Positions 12,252 to 21,265 are shown, counted from the stretch's first letter. The stretch: 64,000 nucleotides of DNA from Vibrio ziniensis (GCF_011064285.1 NZ_CP049331.1:2914001-2978000); one strand, 5' to 3'. Numbers and translations: made by a program. Notes: a model not told the origin generated them from the sequence alone.

Positions 12252-12280
12252 ATTATAGCTAGCATTCACGCCTTAGACAA
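12252..12280 (-). promoter_or_regulatory. rplKA promoter
   Basis: TTGTCT (12280-12275) and TATAAT (12257-12252) are separated by 17 bp and followed by TTCGCGCC. It sits in the 203-bp gap between nusG and rplK, at the position of the L11 promoter in enterics. The rest of the gap is the mRNA leader. Confidence 0.8.
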
Positions 12281-12297
12281 GCCTAAAAGGTGTTTTT

Positions 12298-12846
12298 TTA
12301 GTCAATCTTTTCAACTTGACCAAATTCAAGCTCAACCGGTGTTGCACGACCAAAGATCGATACAGACACTTTCAGGCGGCTCTTCTCGTAATCCACTTCT
12401 TCAACAGTACCGTTAAAGTCAGCAAATGGACCATCGTTAACACGAACCACTTCACCCGCTTCGAACATAGTCTTAGGACGTGGAGCTTCGCTCGCTTTCT
12501 CTAGACGGTTCAGAATCGCGTCTGCTTCTTTATCAGTGATTGGCGCTGGACGATCAGAAGTACCACCAATGAAGCCCATTACACGAGGGACGCTACGGAC
12601 TAAGTGCCAAGATTCATCGTTCATGATCATTTGCACAAGCACGTAACCAGGGAAGAATTTACGTTCACTCTTACGGCGTTGACCCGCGCGCATCTCAACA
12701 ACTTCTTCAGTTGGGACAAGCACTTCACCGAATAGATCTTCCATGCTGTGCATCTTGATATGTTCACGTAGAGATTGTGCTACGCGACCTTCAAAGCCAG
12801 AGAAGGCTTGAACTACATACCAGCGTTTTTTTGGAGCTTCACTCAT
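12298..12846 (-). CDS. nusG: Transcription elongation/antitermination factor NusG
   Basis: A 182-residue NusG. The N-terminal NGN domain starts [21 protein letters not shown] and binds RNA polymerase. The C-terminal KOW domain contains the stretch [20 protein letters not shown] and contacts Rho or ribosomal protein S10. It lies 12 bp after secE in the conserved secE-nusG operon. Rho, its partner in termination, is encoded at 36835 in this window. Confidence 0.97.
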   Translation of the reverse strand: MSEAPKKRWYVVQAFSGFEGRVAQSLREHIKMHSMEDLFGEVLVPTEEVVEMRAGQRRKSERKFFPGYVLVQMIMNDESWHLVRSVPRVMGFIGGTSDRPAPITDKEADAILNRLEKASEAPRPKTMFEAGEVVRVNDGPFADFNGTVEEVDYEKSRLKVSVSIFGRATPVELEFGQVEKID

Positions 12847-12858
12847 GTATTAAACCCT

Positions 12859-13236
12859 CTATACCCCAGTAGCAAAGGCCACTAGACGAACCATAATTCC
12901 GTCAATGCCCCAAAGCACTAGAGCCATTACAATACTTACCGCTAACACAATCAGTGTTGTTTGCATCGTTTCTTGGCGTGTAGGCCAAACAACTTTACGA
13001 ACTTCCATTCGTGATTCACGTGCAAAACTAATTGCGGCCTTGCCTTTTGATGTGATTGCAGCAACGCCTAGCGCGGCAGCAATTAACACGATTACACCTG
13101 CAGCGCGAATCACTACAGACAATTCACCATACAGGTAATTACCCACAACAGCGGCAGCTAGCAGAGCAAAAGTGACAATCCACTTCAATGTATCTGCTGC
13201 GTTTGAGCTATCAGGAGCTTCAGCATTTGCTTTCAT
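12859..13236 (-). CDS. secE: Preprotein translocase subunit SecE
   Basis: A protein of 125 residues from the ATG at 13236 ([19 protein letters not shown]). The frame runs open to 13302, but only this start matches the family. Three hydrophobic segments are visible, two near the N-terminus as in enteric SecE and one C-terminal. The last is preceded by the conserved amphipathic region with [17 protein letters not shown]. SecE clamps the SecYEG channel in the inner membrane. It is first in the secE-nusG operon. Confidence 0.95.
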   Translation of the reverse strand: MKANAEAPDSSNAADTLKWIVTFALLAAAVVGNYLYGELSVVIRAAGVIVLIAAALGVAAITSKGKAAISFARESRMEVRKVVWPTRQETMQTTLIVLAVSIVMALVLWGIDGIMVRLVAFATGV

Positions 13237-13347
13237 AAACCAACCTGTCACACAAGTCTTACTATAGACGACAACAACCCCGCTGCTGCAGGGCAAATCC
13301 ATAACATCAAGGAAAAACCTCGATGTACTCTTTTTGATGTACCTTTT

Positions 13348-13388
13348 TATTTGTTAAAGAGATAAAAAGCTAATTTCTTTAACAAATA
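13348..13388 (-). promoter_or_regulatory. Perfect inverted repeat with boxA-like sequence in the secE leader
   Basis: The arms TATTTGTTAAAGA (13348-13360) and TCTTTAACAAATA (13376-13388) are perfectly complementary over 13 bp with a 15-bp loop, 112 bp upstream of secE. On the transcribed strand one arm reads CTCTTTAACAAAT, close to the rRNA antitermination boxA GCTCTTTAACAATTT found in this window's rRNA leaders. A possible -10 (TATACA, 13414-13409) lies upstream. Confidence 0.6.
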
Positions 13389-13444
13389 GTCCTGTTTTCA
13401 CACTCGCTTGTATAAAAAACTAGCTAATGCTTAATACAGCGCAT

Positions 13445-13472
13445 AAAAAGGGCATCAAATGATGCCCTTTTT
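13445..13472 (-). terminator. Terminator after tufB
   Basis: The hairpin AAAGGGCATC-AAAT-GATGCCCTTT with flanking A and T runs starts about 20 bp beyond the tuf stop codon. It separates the tRNA-tufB operon from secE-nusG. Confidence 0.9.
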
Positions 13473-13491
13473 AGTAGTGTCACGTCAAATC

Positions 13492-14676
13492 TTATTCAAA
13501 GATTTTAGCTACAACACCAGCACCAACTGTACGGCCACCTTCGCGGATCGCGAAACGTAGACCTTCGTCCATCGCGATTGGCGCGATTAGATCAACAGTC
13601 ATCTTGATGTTGTCGCCTGGCATTACCATTTCCACGCCTTCTGGTAGAGAGATATCACCAGTTACGTCAGTTGTACGGAAGTAGAACTGTGGACGGTAGC
13701 CTTTAAAGAACGGAGTATGACGGCCGCCTTCGTCTTTAGAAAGTACGTATACTTCTGATTCGAACTTAGTGTGTGGTGTGATTGAACCAGGCTTAGCTAG
13801 TACTTGGCCACGTTCTACGTCATCACGCTTAGTACCACGTAGTAGTGCACCAACGTTCTCACCCGCACGACCTTCGTCTAGAAGCTTACGGAACATCTCA
13901 ACACCTGTACAAGTTGTTGTAGTTGTGTCGTGGATACCAACGATTGCAACTTCATCACCAACTTTCAGGATACCGCGCTCGATACGGCCAGTTACTACTG
14001 TACCACGACCTTGGATTGAGAATACGTCTTCGATTGGCATTAGGAACGGCATGTCTACTGCACGCTCTGGCTCTGGAATGTACTCATCAAGTGCTTTTGC
14101 AAGCTCAATGATTTTCTCTTCCCACTGTGGTTCGCCGTTTAGCGCACCTAGTGCTGAACCTTGGATAACTGGTAGGTCATCACCTGGGAAATCGTACTCA
14201 GATAGAAGTTCACGAACTTCCATTTCTACTAGTTCTAGTAGCTCTTCATCGTCAACCATGTCACATTTGTTCATGAATACGATGATGTAAGGGATACCAA
14301 CCTGACGGCCTAGTAGGATGTGCTCACGAGTTTGTGGCATTGGACCATCTGTTGCAGCAACAACTAGGATACCACCGTCCATTTGCGCAGCACCTGTGAT
14401 CATGTTTTTAACATAGTCAGCGTGTCCTGGGCAGTCTACGTGTGCGTAGTGACGAGCTGGTGTATCGTACTCTACGTGTGAAGTAGAGATTGTGATACCA
14501 CGCTCACGCTCTTCTGGAGCGTTATCGATTGATGCGAAGTCACGAGCTTTACCACCGTATACTTTTGAAAGAGTAGTACAGATAGCTGCTGTTAGAGTTG
14601 TTTTACCGTGGTCAACGTGGCCGATAGTACCAACGTTTACGTGCGGTTTCGTACGTTCAAATTTTTCTTTAGACAT
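13492..14676 (-). CDS. tufB: Elongation factor Tu
   Basis: A 394-residue EF-Tu with all GTPase motifs: GHVDHGKT (P-loop), DCPGH and NKCD, followed by domains II and III. It delivers aminoacyl-tRNA to the ribosome. It is the last gene of the four-tRNA operon thrU-tyrU-glyT-thrT-tufB, exactly as in E. coli, which is why I name it tufB. A second tuf gene is normally found in the rpsL-fusA operon, which is not in this window. Confidence 0.96.
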   Translation of the reverse strand: MSKEKFERTKPHVNVGTIGHVDHGKTTLTAAICTTLSKVYGGKARDFASIDNAPEERERGITISTSHVEYDTPARHYAHVDCPGHADYVKNMITGAAQMDGGILVVAATDGPMPQTREHILLGRQVGIPYIIVFMNKCDMVDDEELLELVEMEVRELLSEYDFPGDDLPVIQGSALGALNGEPQWEEKIIELAKALDEYIPEPERAVDMPFLMPIEDVFSIQGRGTVVTGRIERGILKVGDEVAIVGIHDTTTTTCTGVEMFRKLLDEGRAGENVGALLRGTKRDDVERGQVLAKPGSITPHTKFESEVYVLSKDEGGRHTPFFKGYRPQFYFRTTDVTGDISLPEGVEMVMPGDNIKMTVDLIAPIAMDEGLRFAIREGGRTVGAGVVAKIFE

Positions 14677-14780
14677 GAGTTGTCCCTCTAGGTACGGATT
14701 TAAGTGGCTTTATAAATGACCACGCAACCAAAAATTTGGTAGTAAAAAGTATATATCAAAAGGAAAACTTTGCTTAGAGC

Positions 14781-14856
<76 letters not shown>

Positions 14857-14870
14857 ACTCTTAAATGGAG

Positions 14871-14945
<75 letters not shown>

Positions 14946-14979
14946 AACACGTAACTCTGAGAGCTATTTCCTAATAATA

Positions 14980-15064
<85 letters not shown>

Positions 15065-15098
15065 AAATTTTTACGCCATCTCTCTCATAAAGGAGAAA

Positions 15099-15174
<76 letters not shown>

Positions 15175-15187
15175 ATAAGTGGAGCGC

Positions 15188-15216
15188 ATTCTAGTGAATG
15201 ATTTATTGGCTTGCAA
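15188..15216 (-). promoter_or_regulatory. Promoter of the tRNA-tufB operon
   Basis: TTGCAA (15216-15211), a 17-bp spacer and TAGAAT (15193-15188) are followed by the GC-rich stretch GCGCTCC. This is the typical form of a stable-RNA promoter subject to ppGpp control. Confidence 0.85.
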
Positions 15217-15382
15217 TACTTATGAGCAAAAAAATGCAAATTTTCGCGTACTTTTGTTTATTCGATGATTTTTCAAGCTAATTTACGCCCAAACACGAAA
15301 TATTCCATCTTTCCCATTTGCATTGTTGCTACCATATTGTATGTTCGCTGGTCTTACTCTAATTTCGACAATTGAGCATGCT

Positions 15383-16306
15383 ATGACCCCATATTTGTCT
15401 TTTGATCGCCAACAATGGTCTGAGCTTCGCAACTCAGTGCCAATGACGCTATCAGAAAGTGATCTGCAAGAGCTGCAAGGCATCAATGAGAATTTGACAA
15501 TAAAAGAGACGGTAGAGATCTATCTCCCCCTCGCTCGTCTTCTCAATTTGTATGTTGCGGCAAGGCAGAGTCGTAATGGCGTGCTCAATCAGTTCCTTGG
15601 CAACAAGGAGAGTGCACCGCCTTTTATCATTGGTATAGCAGGTAGTGTTGCGGTAGGGAAAAGTACTACAGCACGATTATTGAGAGCATTGCTTTCTCGT
15701 TTTGACAACCACTCAAAAGTTGAACTGGTTACCACTGATGGCTTTCTTCATCCAAACAGAGTGTTGGAAGAGAGAGGTATCATGCATAAGAAAGGTTTTC
15801 CAGAATCCTATGATATGCGCAGTCTTGTTCAATTTGTCTCAGACGTTAAGGCCGGCATGCCGAACGTCGAAGCTCCTGTTTACTCACATGTGACTTATGA
15901 CATCACTGAACAGAAAAAAGTGGTCGATCGCCCGGATGTATTGATCATTGAAGGGTTAAACGTTCTGCAAAGTGGTATGGATTATCCACATGACCCTCAT
16001 CGCGTGTTTATCTCCGATTTTCTCGACTTTTCCATCTACGTTGATGCTGATAGCCAGATGATCGAAAAATGGTACATCGAACGTTTTATGAAGTTCAGAG
16101 ACAGTGCGTTCAAAGAGCCTGGCTCTTATTTCAGCCATTACACATCGTTAAGCGAAGAAGAAGCGATCGCGAAGGCACAGCAAATTTGGTATTCGATTAA
16201 CGGTAAGAACCTGCAAGGTAATATCCTGCCAACCAAAGGTAGAGCCCAGTTGATTCTACGCAAAGGGTTAAATCATACGGTTGAAGAGATACTGCTTAGG
16301 AAGTGA
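15383..16306 (+). CDS. coaA: Pantothenate kinase (type I)
   Basis: A protein of 307 residues from the ATG at 15383 ([15 protein letters not shown]). The frame opens 20 codons earlier, but this start matches the family and has a weak GAG seven bases before it. The enzyme phosphorylates pantothenate in the first committed step of coenzyme A synthesis. The Walker A motif GSVAVGKST and the long conserved segments [10 protein letters not shown] and VYSHVTYD are clear, and the protein closely follows E. coli CoaA. It is divergent from the tRNA-tufB operon and convergent with birA. Confidence 0.96.
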   Translation: MTPYLSFDRQQWSELRNSVPMTLSESDLQELQGINENLTIKETVEIYLPLARLLNLYVAARQSRNGVLNQFLGNKESAPPFIIGIAGSVAVGKSTTARLLRALLSRFDNHSKVELVTTDGFLHPNRVLEERGIMHKKGFPESYDMRSLVQFVSDVKAGMPNVEAPVYSHVTYDITEQKKVVDRPDVLIIEGLNVLQSGMDYPHDPHRVFISDFLDFSIYVDADSQMIEKWYIERFMKFRDSAFKEPGSYFSHYTSLSEEEAIAKAQQIWYSINGKNLQGNILPTKGRAQLILRKGLNHTVEEILLRK

Positions 16307-16324
16307 TGGCGGACATTGAACTTA

Positions 16325-16508
16325 GTTCTCCCCCTCAGATGACTGTCTCTTAGTCACAAGTCTTTGCTCCTCCCCTTTCGAAGGGGAGGTTGGGTGGGGG
16401 TACTTTCACTGCACTTAATTAATACTGCAATAATTAATAAGTTCAGTAGATTTCAACCCCCTCTAACTATAGTTGTCAAATAAATTGGCCCTCATCTGAG
16501 GGGGAGAA
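16325..16508. repeat. Intergenic structured repeat, family R, copy 2 (interrupted)
   Basis: This lies between the convergent coaA and birA genes. A full copy runs from the hairpin CTCCCCTTTCGAAGGGGAG (16369-16387) to CCCTCATCTGAGGGGGAGAAC near 16507. It is preceded by the prefix CTCTTAGTCACAAGTCTTTG and by a stray copy of the CTCCCCCTCAGATGA end. The segment CCCTCTAACTCCCC is broken by about 20 foreign bases at 16461-16482, which suggests nested insertion or rearrangement. Confidence 0.8.
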
Positions 16509-16522
16509 CCCGGAACTCTTCA

Positions 16523-17485
16523 CTACTCGCTTTTACGCAGCGAAATCTCACCGCCAATAAAGCTTTTCAAGCCTTCTTCAGTTTCCAGCAATACACCGCC
16601 CTGAGCATCAATACCGCGCTCTATACCGGTAATTTCATTGGCTCCCATAATCAGCTTCACTTTGCGCCCAATAAAGTTATCTAAGCGATTCCAGCGTTCA
16701 ACGAAGTTTTGCATACCGTGCACCTCGTAATGCTTTAAAGCGGCATCGAGGGTGTTAATAAACTCTGCCGCCAAAACGTTACGATCAATATGATCAGTAC
16801 CGATCACCTGTGACAAACTTGCCCACGGCTGATCGATGGCTGAATCTCGATCTTGCATCGCTAAGTTCATGCCCATACCAATAACCAAATGCGCAGCACC
16901 GCCAGCCTGACCTGACATTTCAACTAATATGCCAGCAAGTTTTCTGTCTTGGTAATAAAGATCGTTTGGCCACTTCAACTTGACGCCGTCCAATCCCATG
17001 TTCTCGAGCGCCTCAACCATAGCGACACCAACAACCAGGCTTAGCCCCATAGCAGCGGCCATACCCGCTTCTAAGCGCCAATACATTGAAAGATAGAGGT
17101 TAGCACCGAATGGAGATACCCAATGACGTCCACGCCGGCCTCGCCCATTCTCCTGATATTCGGCAATACACACAGTACCAGACGGCAACTTCGCTGTATT
17201 ATCCATCAAATATTGGTTAGTCGAACCAATCACAGGATGAAGCTCGACCGGATTGTTAACCTTAGATTGAATCAAGGCTTCATCTAACATTATCAAAGGT
17301 TGCGATAGCTGATAACCTTTCCCTTGAACACGGAAAATATCAACGCCCCACTCCTGAATTCCTTTGATATGTTTACTGATCGCAGCGCGAGACATACCTA
17401 ATTCTTCACCAAGTGACTCTCCTGAATGGAAAGAGCCATCAGAGAGTTTGCTTAGTAACTTTAACTTTACATCTGGATTTTTCAC
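16523..17485 (-). CDS. birA: Bifunctional biotin-protein ligase / biotin operon repressor
   Basis: A protein of 320 residues. An N-terminal winged helix (about residues 1-65, with GEELGMSRAAISKHI) binds operator DNA. The central catalytic domain carries the biotin-binding loop GRGRRGRHW and the motif LKWPNDLYYQDRKLAGILVE, and a small C-terminal domain follows. It makes biotinyl-AMP, loads it onto AccB (encoded at 57931 here), and represses biotin synthesis. Translation starts at a GTG (17485-17483) directly after the murB TGA, so the two genes are probably coupled. Confidence 0.96.
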   Translation of the reverse strand: MKNPDVKLKLLSKLSDGSFHSGESLGEELGMSRAAISKHIKGIQEWGVDIFRVQGKGYQLSQPLIMLDEALIQSKVNNPVELHPVIGSTNQYLMDNTAKLPSGTVCIAEYQENGRGRRGRHWVSPFGANLYLSMYWRLEAGMAAAMGLSLVVGVAMVEALENMGLDGVKLKWPNDLYYQDRKLAGILVEMSGQAGGAAHLVIGMGMNLAMQDRDSAIDQPWASLSQVIGTDHIDRNVLAAEFINTLDAALKHYEVHGMQNFVERWNRLDNFIGRKVKLIMGANEITGIERGIDAQGGVLLETEEGLKSFIGGEISLRKSE

Positions 17486-18544
17486 TCACAGATCTCCCAT
17501 TAAAGTCGTTAAATAGGTTTCTCTGTCCCGTCCCATAAAACGCACTTCATGCTCGAGTAGCACGCCGTAGGTTTCTAAGACTTTGTTACGAACTATACCG
17601 GCCAATTCAACGACATCCTGCGCAGTTGCATTGGATTTATTAATCAACACCAATGCTTGATTTGGGTGAACCTGAGCGCCACCATGAACCTTTCCTTTAA
17701 GGCCTGCATGTTCAATTAACCAGCCAGCCGCTAACTTCATACCCTCTTCCACTGGATAAGCTACGATATCGGGAAAGAAAGCCTTCAACATTTCAAAGTG
17801 TTGCTCAACAACGACCGGGTTTTTGAAAAAGCTTCCTGCATTTCCGATAACAGCAGGATCTGGCAACTTTTCAGTTCGGATCTGACTCACACGCTCAAAG
17901 ATTTGTCTTGCCGTACAGTTATCCCCTAATTCCTTAAGTGGACCATAGTGAATGTTTGGTTGCCAATCTTTAGTGAGTTTAAGACCAACAGCGACAACAA
18001 TCGCTTTACCATACAACTCATTTTTGAAGATAGAATTTCGGTAGCCAAAAACACATTGCTCTTTTGTAAGGCGCTTAACTTCTAATGATTCAAGGCAAAG
18101 ATAATCAACGTATTCACACACATCCTGGAATTCTAAACCATAAGCACCAATGTTCTGGATGGGTGCAGAGCCTGCACATCCCGGAATCAAAGCTAAGTTT
18201 TCGAGCCCAGATATATTCTGGCTAATGCTCCATGCAACCAACTCAGGCCAGTCTTCACCGCCCTCAACATGCAAATAATGAAACATTTCATCTTGAGTGT
18301 GTTGAATACCAAGCATACGATTCACCATGACCAAACCTTGGTAGGTTTCAGTGAAAAGTATATTGCTCCCCTTACCTAACATTAATTTCGGTAAAGTTTG
18401 AAGTTCTTTAGAACGGTATACGTCTTTCAGATCATCAACCGTTTCAACGTTCACCAGCGAATGGCATACCTGTTCAATGCCAAATGTGTGGTAAGGCGCT
18501 AAATTCGCATCGTGATGTATTTGCAGAGGGCTATGTAATTGCAT
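17486..18544 (-). CDS. murB: UDP-N-acetylenolpyruvoylglucosamine reductase
   Basis: A 352-residue FAD enzyme that reduces UDP-GlcNAc-enolpyruvate to UDP-MurNAc in peptidoglycan synthesis. The FAD-domain start HHDANLAPYHTFGIEQ, the segment FGYRNSIFKNELYG carrying the catalytic arginine, the serine motif GNAGSFFKNP and the C-terminal HEVRFMG with the catalytic glutamate are all present. These features place it with the E. coli-type enzyme (342 aa). Its stop codon abuts the birA GTG, as in the conserved murB-birA pair. It is divergent from the GNAT gene. Confidence 0.95.
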   Translation of the reverse strand: MQLHSPLQIHHDANLAPYHTFGIEQVCHSLVNVETVDDLKDVYRSKELQTLPKLMLGKGSNILFTETYQGLVMVNRMLGIQHTQDEMFHYLHVEGGEDWPELVAWSISQNISGLENLALIPGCAGSAPIQNIGAYGLEFQDVCEYVDYLCLESLEVKRLTKEQCVFGYRNSIFKNELYGKAIVVAVGLKLTKDWQPNIHYGPLKELGDNCTARQIFERVSQIRTEKLPDPAVIGNAGSFFKNPVVVEQHFEMLKAFFPDIVAYPVEEGMKLAAGWLIEHAGLKGKVHGGAQVHPNQALVLINKSNATAQDVVELAGIVRNKVLETYGVLLEHEVRFMGRDRETYLTTLMGDL

Positions 18545-18605
18545 GGGACTCTTCAGATAAACTAAACTTTGGACATTCTACAACAGATGCCATGATAAGA
18601 CATAA

Positions 18606-19046
18606 ATGCCTACGCTCAAGTTTGAACACTTAGATCCAATAAAACTTCCTCTTCTCAAACGATTCTATAAACAACACTACCCAGGAACCAAACCCAAGAG
18701 TGATGAATTGACTATTGCTGCTTATGATGAGTTGACAATGGTGGCCGTTGTTCGATTTAGACCGGTTTCCAACTACCGATTACTTACAGGAATGGCTGTC
18801 AATGAATCTAAAAGAGGAATAGGATTGGGTTCACTGCTGCTTGAGTATTGCCAAAATGAGATTCTTCAGGAAAATGACTTTTGTTTTTCCTACTCTCACC
18901 TGCAACACTTCTATGAAAAAGCTCAATTTAGAGAAATTAGTAGCGAAAAATTGCCGAACGATCTGAAAACTTTATTTCTTAGATATAGTCAAAGTGGTAA
19001 AGATCTCATTCCAATGCAATTTTTTACCGTACAAGATGAAGATTAA
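18606..19046 (+). CDS. GNAT-family N-acetyltransferase
   Basis: A protein of 146 residues. The acetyl-CoA-binding motif A is visible as TGMAVNESKRGIGLGSLLLEYC, with R-G-I-G-L-G fitting the family pattern, followed by a C-terminal strand-helix region. The substrate cannot be read from the sequence. It stands alone between murB (divergent) and pssA (85 bp downstream, same strand), so it may share a promoter with pssA. The Shine-Dalgarno is weak. Confidence 0.8.
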   Translation: MPTLKFEHLDPIKLPLLKRFYKQHYPGTKPKSDELTIAAYDELTMVAVVRFRPVSNYRLLTGMAVNESKRGIGLGSLLLEYCQNEILQENDFCFSYSHLQHFYEKAQFREISSEKLPNDLKTLFLRYSQSGKDLIPMQFFTVQDED

Positions 19047-19130
19047 TCAGCTTTTCTAGCCTTTTGTTTGACTAGTTTGGTATCATTCTCAGTTCGCACA
19101 TTTGCACATATGTAAGGTAATACCTCAAAA

Positions 19131-20471
19131 ATGATTGCTCGTAGAAACCCATTCGACCAGCTGCCGACTATTGCGCAAGATCCGAATAAGTTTACCATCC
19201 TCTTTTCTGCCGCAGAATTTAGAACTCGTTTAATTGAGTCGATTCGCAATGCAAGTAAACGTATTTACCTTGTTGCACTGTATTTAGAAGATGATGAAGC
19301 TGGACGCGAGATTCTTACAGAGCTTTTTGAAGCTAAACAGCGTAATCCTGGGTTAGAAATCAATATTTGCGTCGATTGGCACCGAGCACAACGTGGGTTG
19401 ATCGGAAAAGCAGCCTCTGAAGGCAATGCTGCGGTATATAAGAAATTTAACCAAGACTATAAGCACCAGATTCCAATTTATGGCATCCCAGTTCGTGGAC
19501 GTGAGGTGTTTGGTGTATTACACCTGAAAGGTTTTGTGATTGACGATACTGTTATATACAGCGGCGCAAGCTTAAACAATGTTTACCTTCATTACAAAGA
19601 GCGTTACCGCTTTGACCGCTATCATGCCATTGAGAATGCCGCGTTGGCAGACAGCATGGTCACGTTTGTTCAAGAAGAGATGCTAGCGCATCCCGCAGTT
19701 AATGACCTAAGTGCACAGGACAAACCAACAACCAAAGATATCAAAACAGATATCCGCCAATTTAGATCATCGTTAGCACAAGCGAGCTATAAGTTTACTC
19801 CAGACAATATACCGCAAGACCAAATCGGGATAGCGCCACTAGTGGGGTTAGGCAAACGACGTAACCGCCTAAACCAATATATCGTTCAGCTTCTAGCACA
19901 AGCGAAAGACGAAATTTATATTTGTACTCCATATTTTAACTTCCCGAATAGTGTTGCGAAAGAAGTGAAAAAAGCGCTAAAGCGCGGGGTAAAAGTACAC
20001 ATTATCATTGGTGATAAAACCGCTAACGACTTCTATATTTCACCGGAAGAAGATTTCAAAACCATAGGCGGCCTACCATACTTGTATGAAATCAATCTGC
20101 GCCGATTTGCAAAAGCTAACGAGGCGAACATTGCGAGTCGCAAACTATCAATCCACCTGTGGAAACATGACGATAATAGCTTCCATCTAAAGGGTATCTG
20201 GATAGATAAACGCTACATGCTATTAACGGGTAATAACTTAAACCCTAGAGCTTGGAAACTTGATTTAGAAAATGCTCTGTTAGTCAAAGATGACCATCAT
20301 CACTTGGCGGAGCAATTTGATAAAGAGCTTGAAAATATTCTGCAATATACGCAATTAGTCTGCACATACCGACAAATTCAAAAACTTGAAGACTACCCAG
20401 ACGTTGTACAACGCTTAGTCCGCAAGATCACTCGCGTGAAAGCAGACAGAGTATTAAAACAAATACTGTAA
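19131..20471 (+). CDS. pssA: Phosphatidylserine synthase (CDP-diacylglycerol-serine O-phosphatidyltransferase)
   Basis: A 446-residue enzyme of the phospholipase D superfamily that makes phosphatidylserine, the precursor of phosphatidylethanolamine. It has two catalytic HKD motifs: HLKGFVIDD at residues 131-139 and HLKGIWIDK in the C-terminal half, the latter followed by TGNNLNPRAWKLDLENAL. Similarity to E. coli PssA extends along the whole chain (VDWHRAQRGLIG, GDKTANDFYI). A strong terminator follows the stop codon. Confidence 0.96.
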   Translation: MIARRNPFDQLPTIAQDPNKFTILFSAAEFRTRLIESIRNASKRIYLVALYLEDDEAGREILTELFEAKQRNPGLEINICVDWHRAQRGLIGKAASEGNAAVYKKFNQDYKHQIPIYGIPVRGREVFGVLHLKGFVIDDTVIYSGASLNNVYLHYKERYRFDRYHAIENAALADSMVTFVQEEMLAHPAVNDLSAQDKPTTKDIKTDIRQFRSSLAQASYKFTPDNIPQDQIGIAPLVGLGKRRNRLNQYIVQLLAQAKDEIYICTPYFNFPNSVAKEVKKALKRGVKVHIIIGDKTANDFYISPEEDFKTIGGLPYLYEINLRRFAKANEANIASRKLSIHLWKHDDNSFHLKGIWIDKRYMLLTGNNLNPRAWKLDLENALLVKDDHHHLAEQFDKELENILQYTQLVCTYRQIQKLEDYPDVVQRLVRKITRVKADRVLKQIL

Positions 20472-20489
20472 AAACTCTACATCAATACT

Positions 20490-20516
20490 CACCGACGCAA
20501 CCGCGTCGGTTTTTTT
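20490..20516 (+). terminator. Terminator after pssA
   Basis: The hairpin ACCGACGC-AAC-GCGTCGGT is followed by T7, about 20 bp after the pssA stop codon. Confidence 0.9.
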
Positions 20517-20600
20517 ATGCTTGGCTAGCAGCCCAAAACCTTCATTTATGGTAAAGCATTCCAATCCCGTCATAGGGTAGTGCCATTTCAACTCCCCTTT

Positions 20601-20660
20601 TATACCATCCTAGATAAAAATATGATCAGATTGAGCATCAGCGAGCAGCGAATGGTATTA
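20601..20660. repeat. Short element with terminal inverted repeats TATACCAT/ATGGTATTA
   Basis: A stretch of about 60 bp bounded by TATACCAT (20601-20608) and ATGGTATTA (20652-20660). It directly abuts the end of the tRNA-Asp-like remnant and could be a small insertion that truncated it. Only one copy is seen here, so the call is tentative. Confidence 0.35.
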
Positions 20661-20691
20661 AACAAAGAGCAACCAACTGAACTACCGCTCC
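20658..20691 (-). pseudogene. tRNA-Asp-like remnant (5' part only)
   Basis: On the minus strand this reads GGAGCGGTAGTTCAGTTGGT followed by the same inserted TGCTCTTTGTTTAA found in the two longer copies, then the homology stops. It is the most distal unit of the array and lies beyond the third terminator. Confidence 0.75.
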
Positions 20692-20716
20692 GCATTGGTC
20701 ACTTTGTTATAGACGC

Positions 20717-20746
20717 AAAAAAGCCCCGTCATTTCTGACGAGGCTT
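20717..20746 (-). terminator. Terminator 3 of the tRNA-Asp array
   Basis: On the minus strand AAGCCTCGTCA-GAA-ATGACGGGGCTT runs into T6. The sequence is the same as the terminators at 20899 and 21082, so each tRNA-like unit ends with its own terminator. Confidence 0.85.
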
Positions 20747-20769
20747 CGCTGTCTATTTTAAAGAACAAG

Positions 20770-20873
20770 TGGCGGAGCGGACGGGACTCCCTATCCACCA
20801 TGCGTGAGCGCGCGCCCCGGCGAGACAGGCCGGCCGCTCTTAAACAAAGAGCAACCAACTGAACTACCGCTCC
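20770..20873 (-). pseudogene. tRNA-Asp-like gene B (104 nt, two insertions)
   Basis: The acceptor stem GGAGCGG/CCGCTCC, encoded CCA and the complete anticodon arm CCGGC-CTGTCTC-GCCGG (anticodon GTC, base 37 changed from A to T) are kept. The 3' side of the D-arm is replaced by a perfect hairpin GCTCTT-TGTTT-AAGAGC. The variable/T region is replaced by an unrelated segment with a small TCAC...GTGG stem. It is too altered to be a normal tRNA but has no random decay in the kept stems. Confidence 0.8.
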
Positions 20874-20898
20874 GCATTGGTCACTTTGCTATAGACGC

Positions 20899-20928
20899 AA
20901 AAAAGCCCCGTCATTTCTGACGAGGCTT
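20899..20928 (-). terminator. Terminator 2 of the tRNA-Asp array
   Basis: The same hairpin plus T6 as terminators 1 and 3, placed directly after the 3' end of tRNA-like gene A. Confidence 0.85.
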
Positions 20929-20951
20929 CGCTGTCTATTTTAAAGAACGGG

Positions 20952-21055
20952 TGGCGGAACGGACGGGACTCCCTATTCACTATACGTGAGCGCATCCCCC
21001 GGCGAGACAGGCCGGCCGCTCTTAAACAAAGAGCAACCAACTGAACTACCGCTCC
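20952..21055 (-). pseudogene. tRNA-Asp-like gene A (104 nt, two insertions)
   Basis: Same length and layout as copy B: intact 5' acceptor strand, encoded CCA, the CCGGC-CTGTCTC-GCCGG anticodon arm and the GCTCTT-TGTTT-AAGAGC insert. One 3' acceptor base differs but still allows a G-U pair. The small stem in the second insert reads TCAC...GTGA here and TCAC...GTGG in copy B, so pairing is kept through a wobble. Confidence 0.8.
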
Positions 21056-21081
21056 GCATTGGTCACTTTGCTATAGACAGC

Positions 21082-21111
21082 AAAAAAGCCCCGTCATTTC
21101 TGACGAGGCTT
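21082..21111 (-). terminator. Terminator 1, after the functional tRNA-Asp
   Basis: AAGCCTCGTCA-GAA-ATGACGGGGCTT then T6 on the minus strand. It is the presumed end of the downstream rRNA operon transcript. Confidence 0.9.
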
Positions 21112-21120
21112 CGAAATAAG

Positions 21121-21197
21121 TGGCGGAGCGGACGGGACTCGAACCCGCGACCCCCGGCGTGACAGGCCGGTATTCTAACCAACTGAACTACCGCTCC
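21121..21197 (-). tRNA. tRNA-Asp (GTC)
   Basis: A 77-nt standard cloverleaf starting GGAGCGGTAGTTCAG with encoded CCA. The anticodon loop CTGTCAC gives GTC. It lies about 70 bp after the 5S gene, so it is a distal tRNA of the rRNA operon. Confidence 0.95.
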
Positions 21198-21265
21198 GCA
21201 TTGGTCAGACTATTAAGTCTTTTCTTTGTTTGCCTTCAGATTTATCAATCTGAACACAAGTAATA

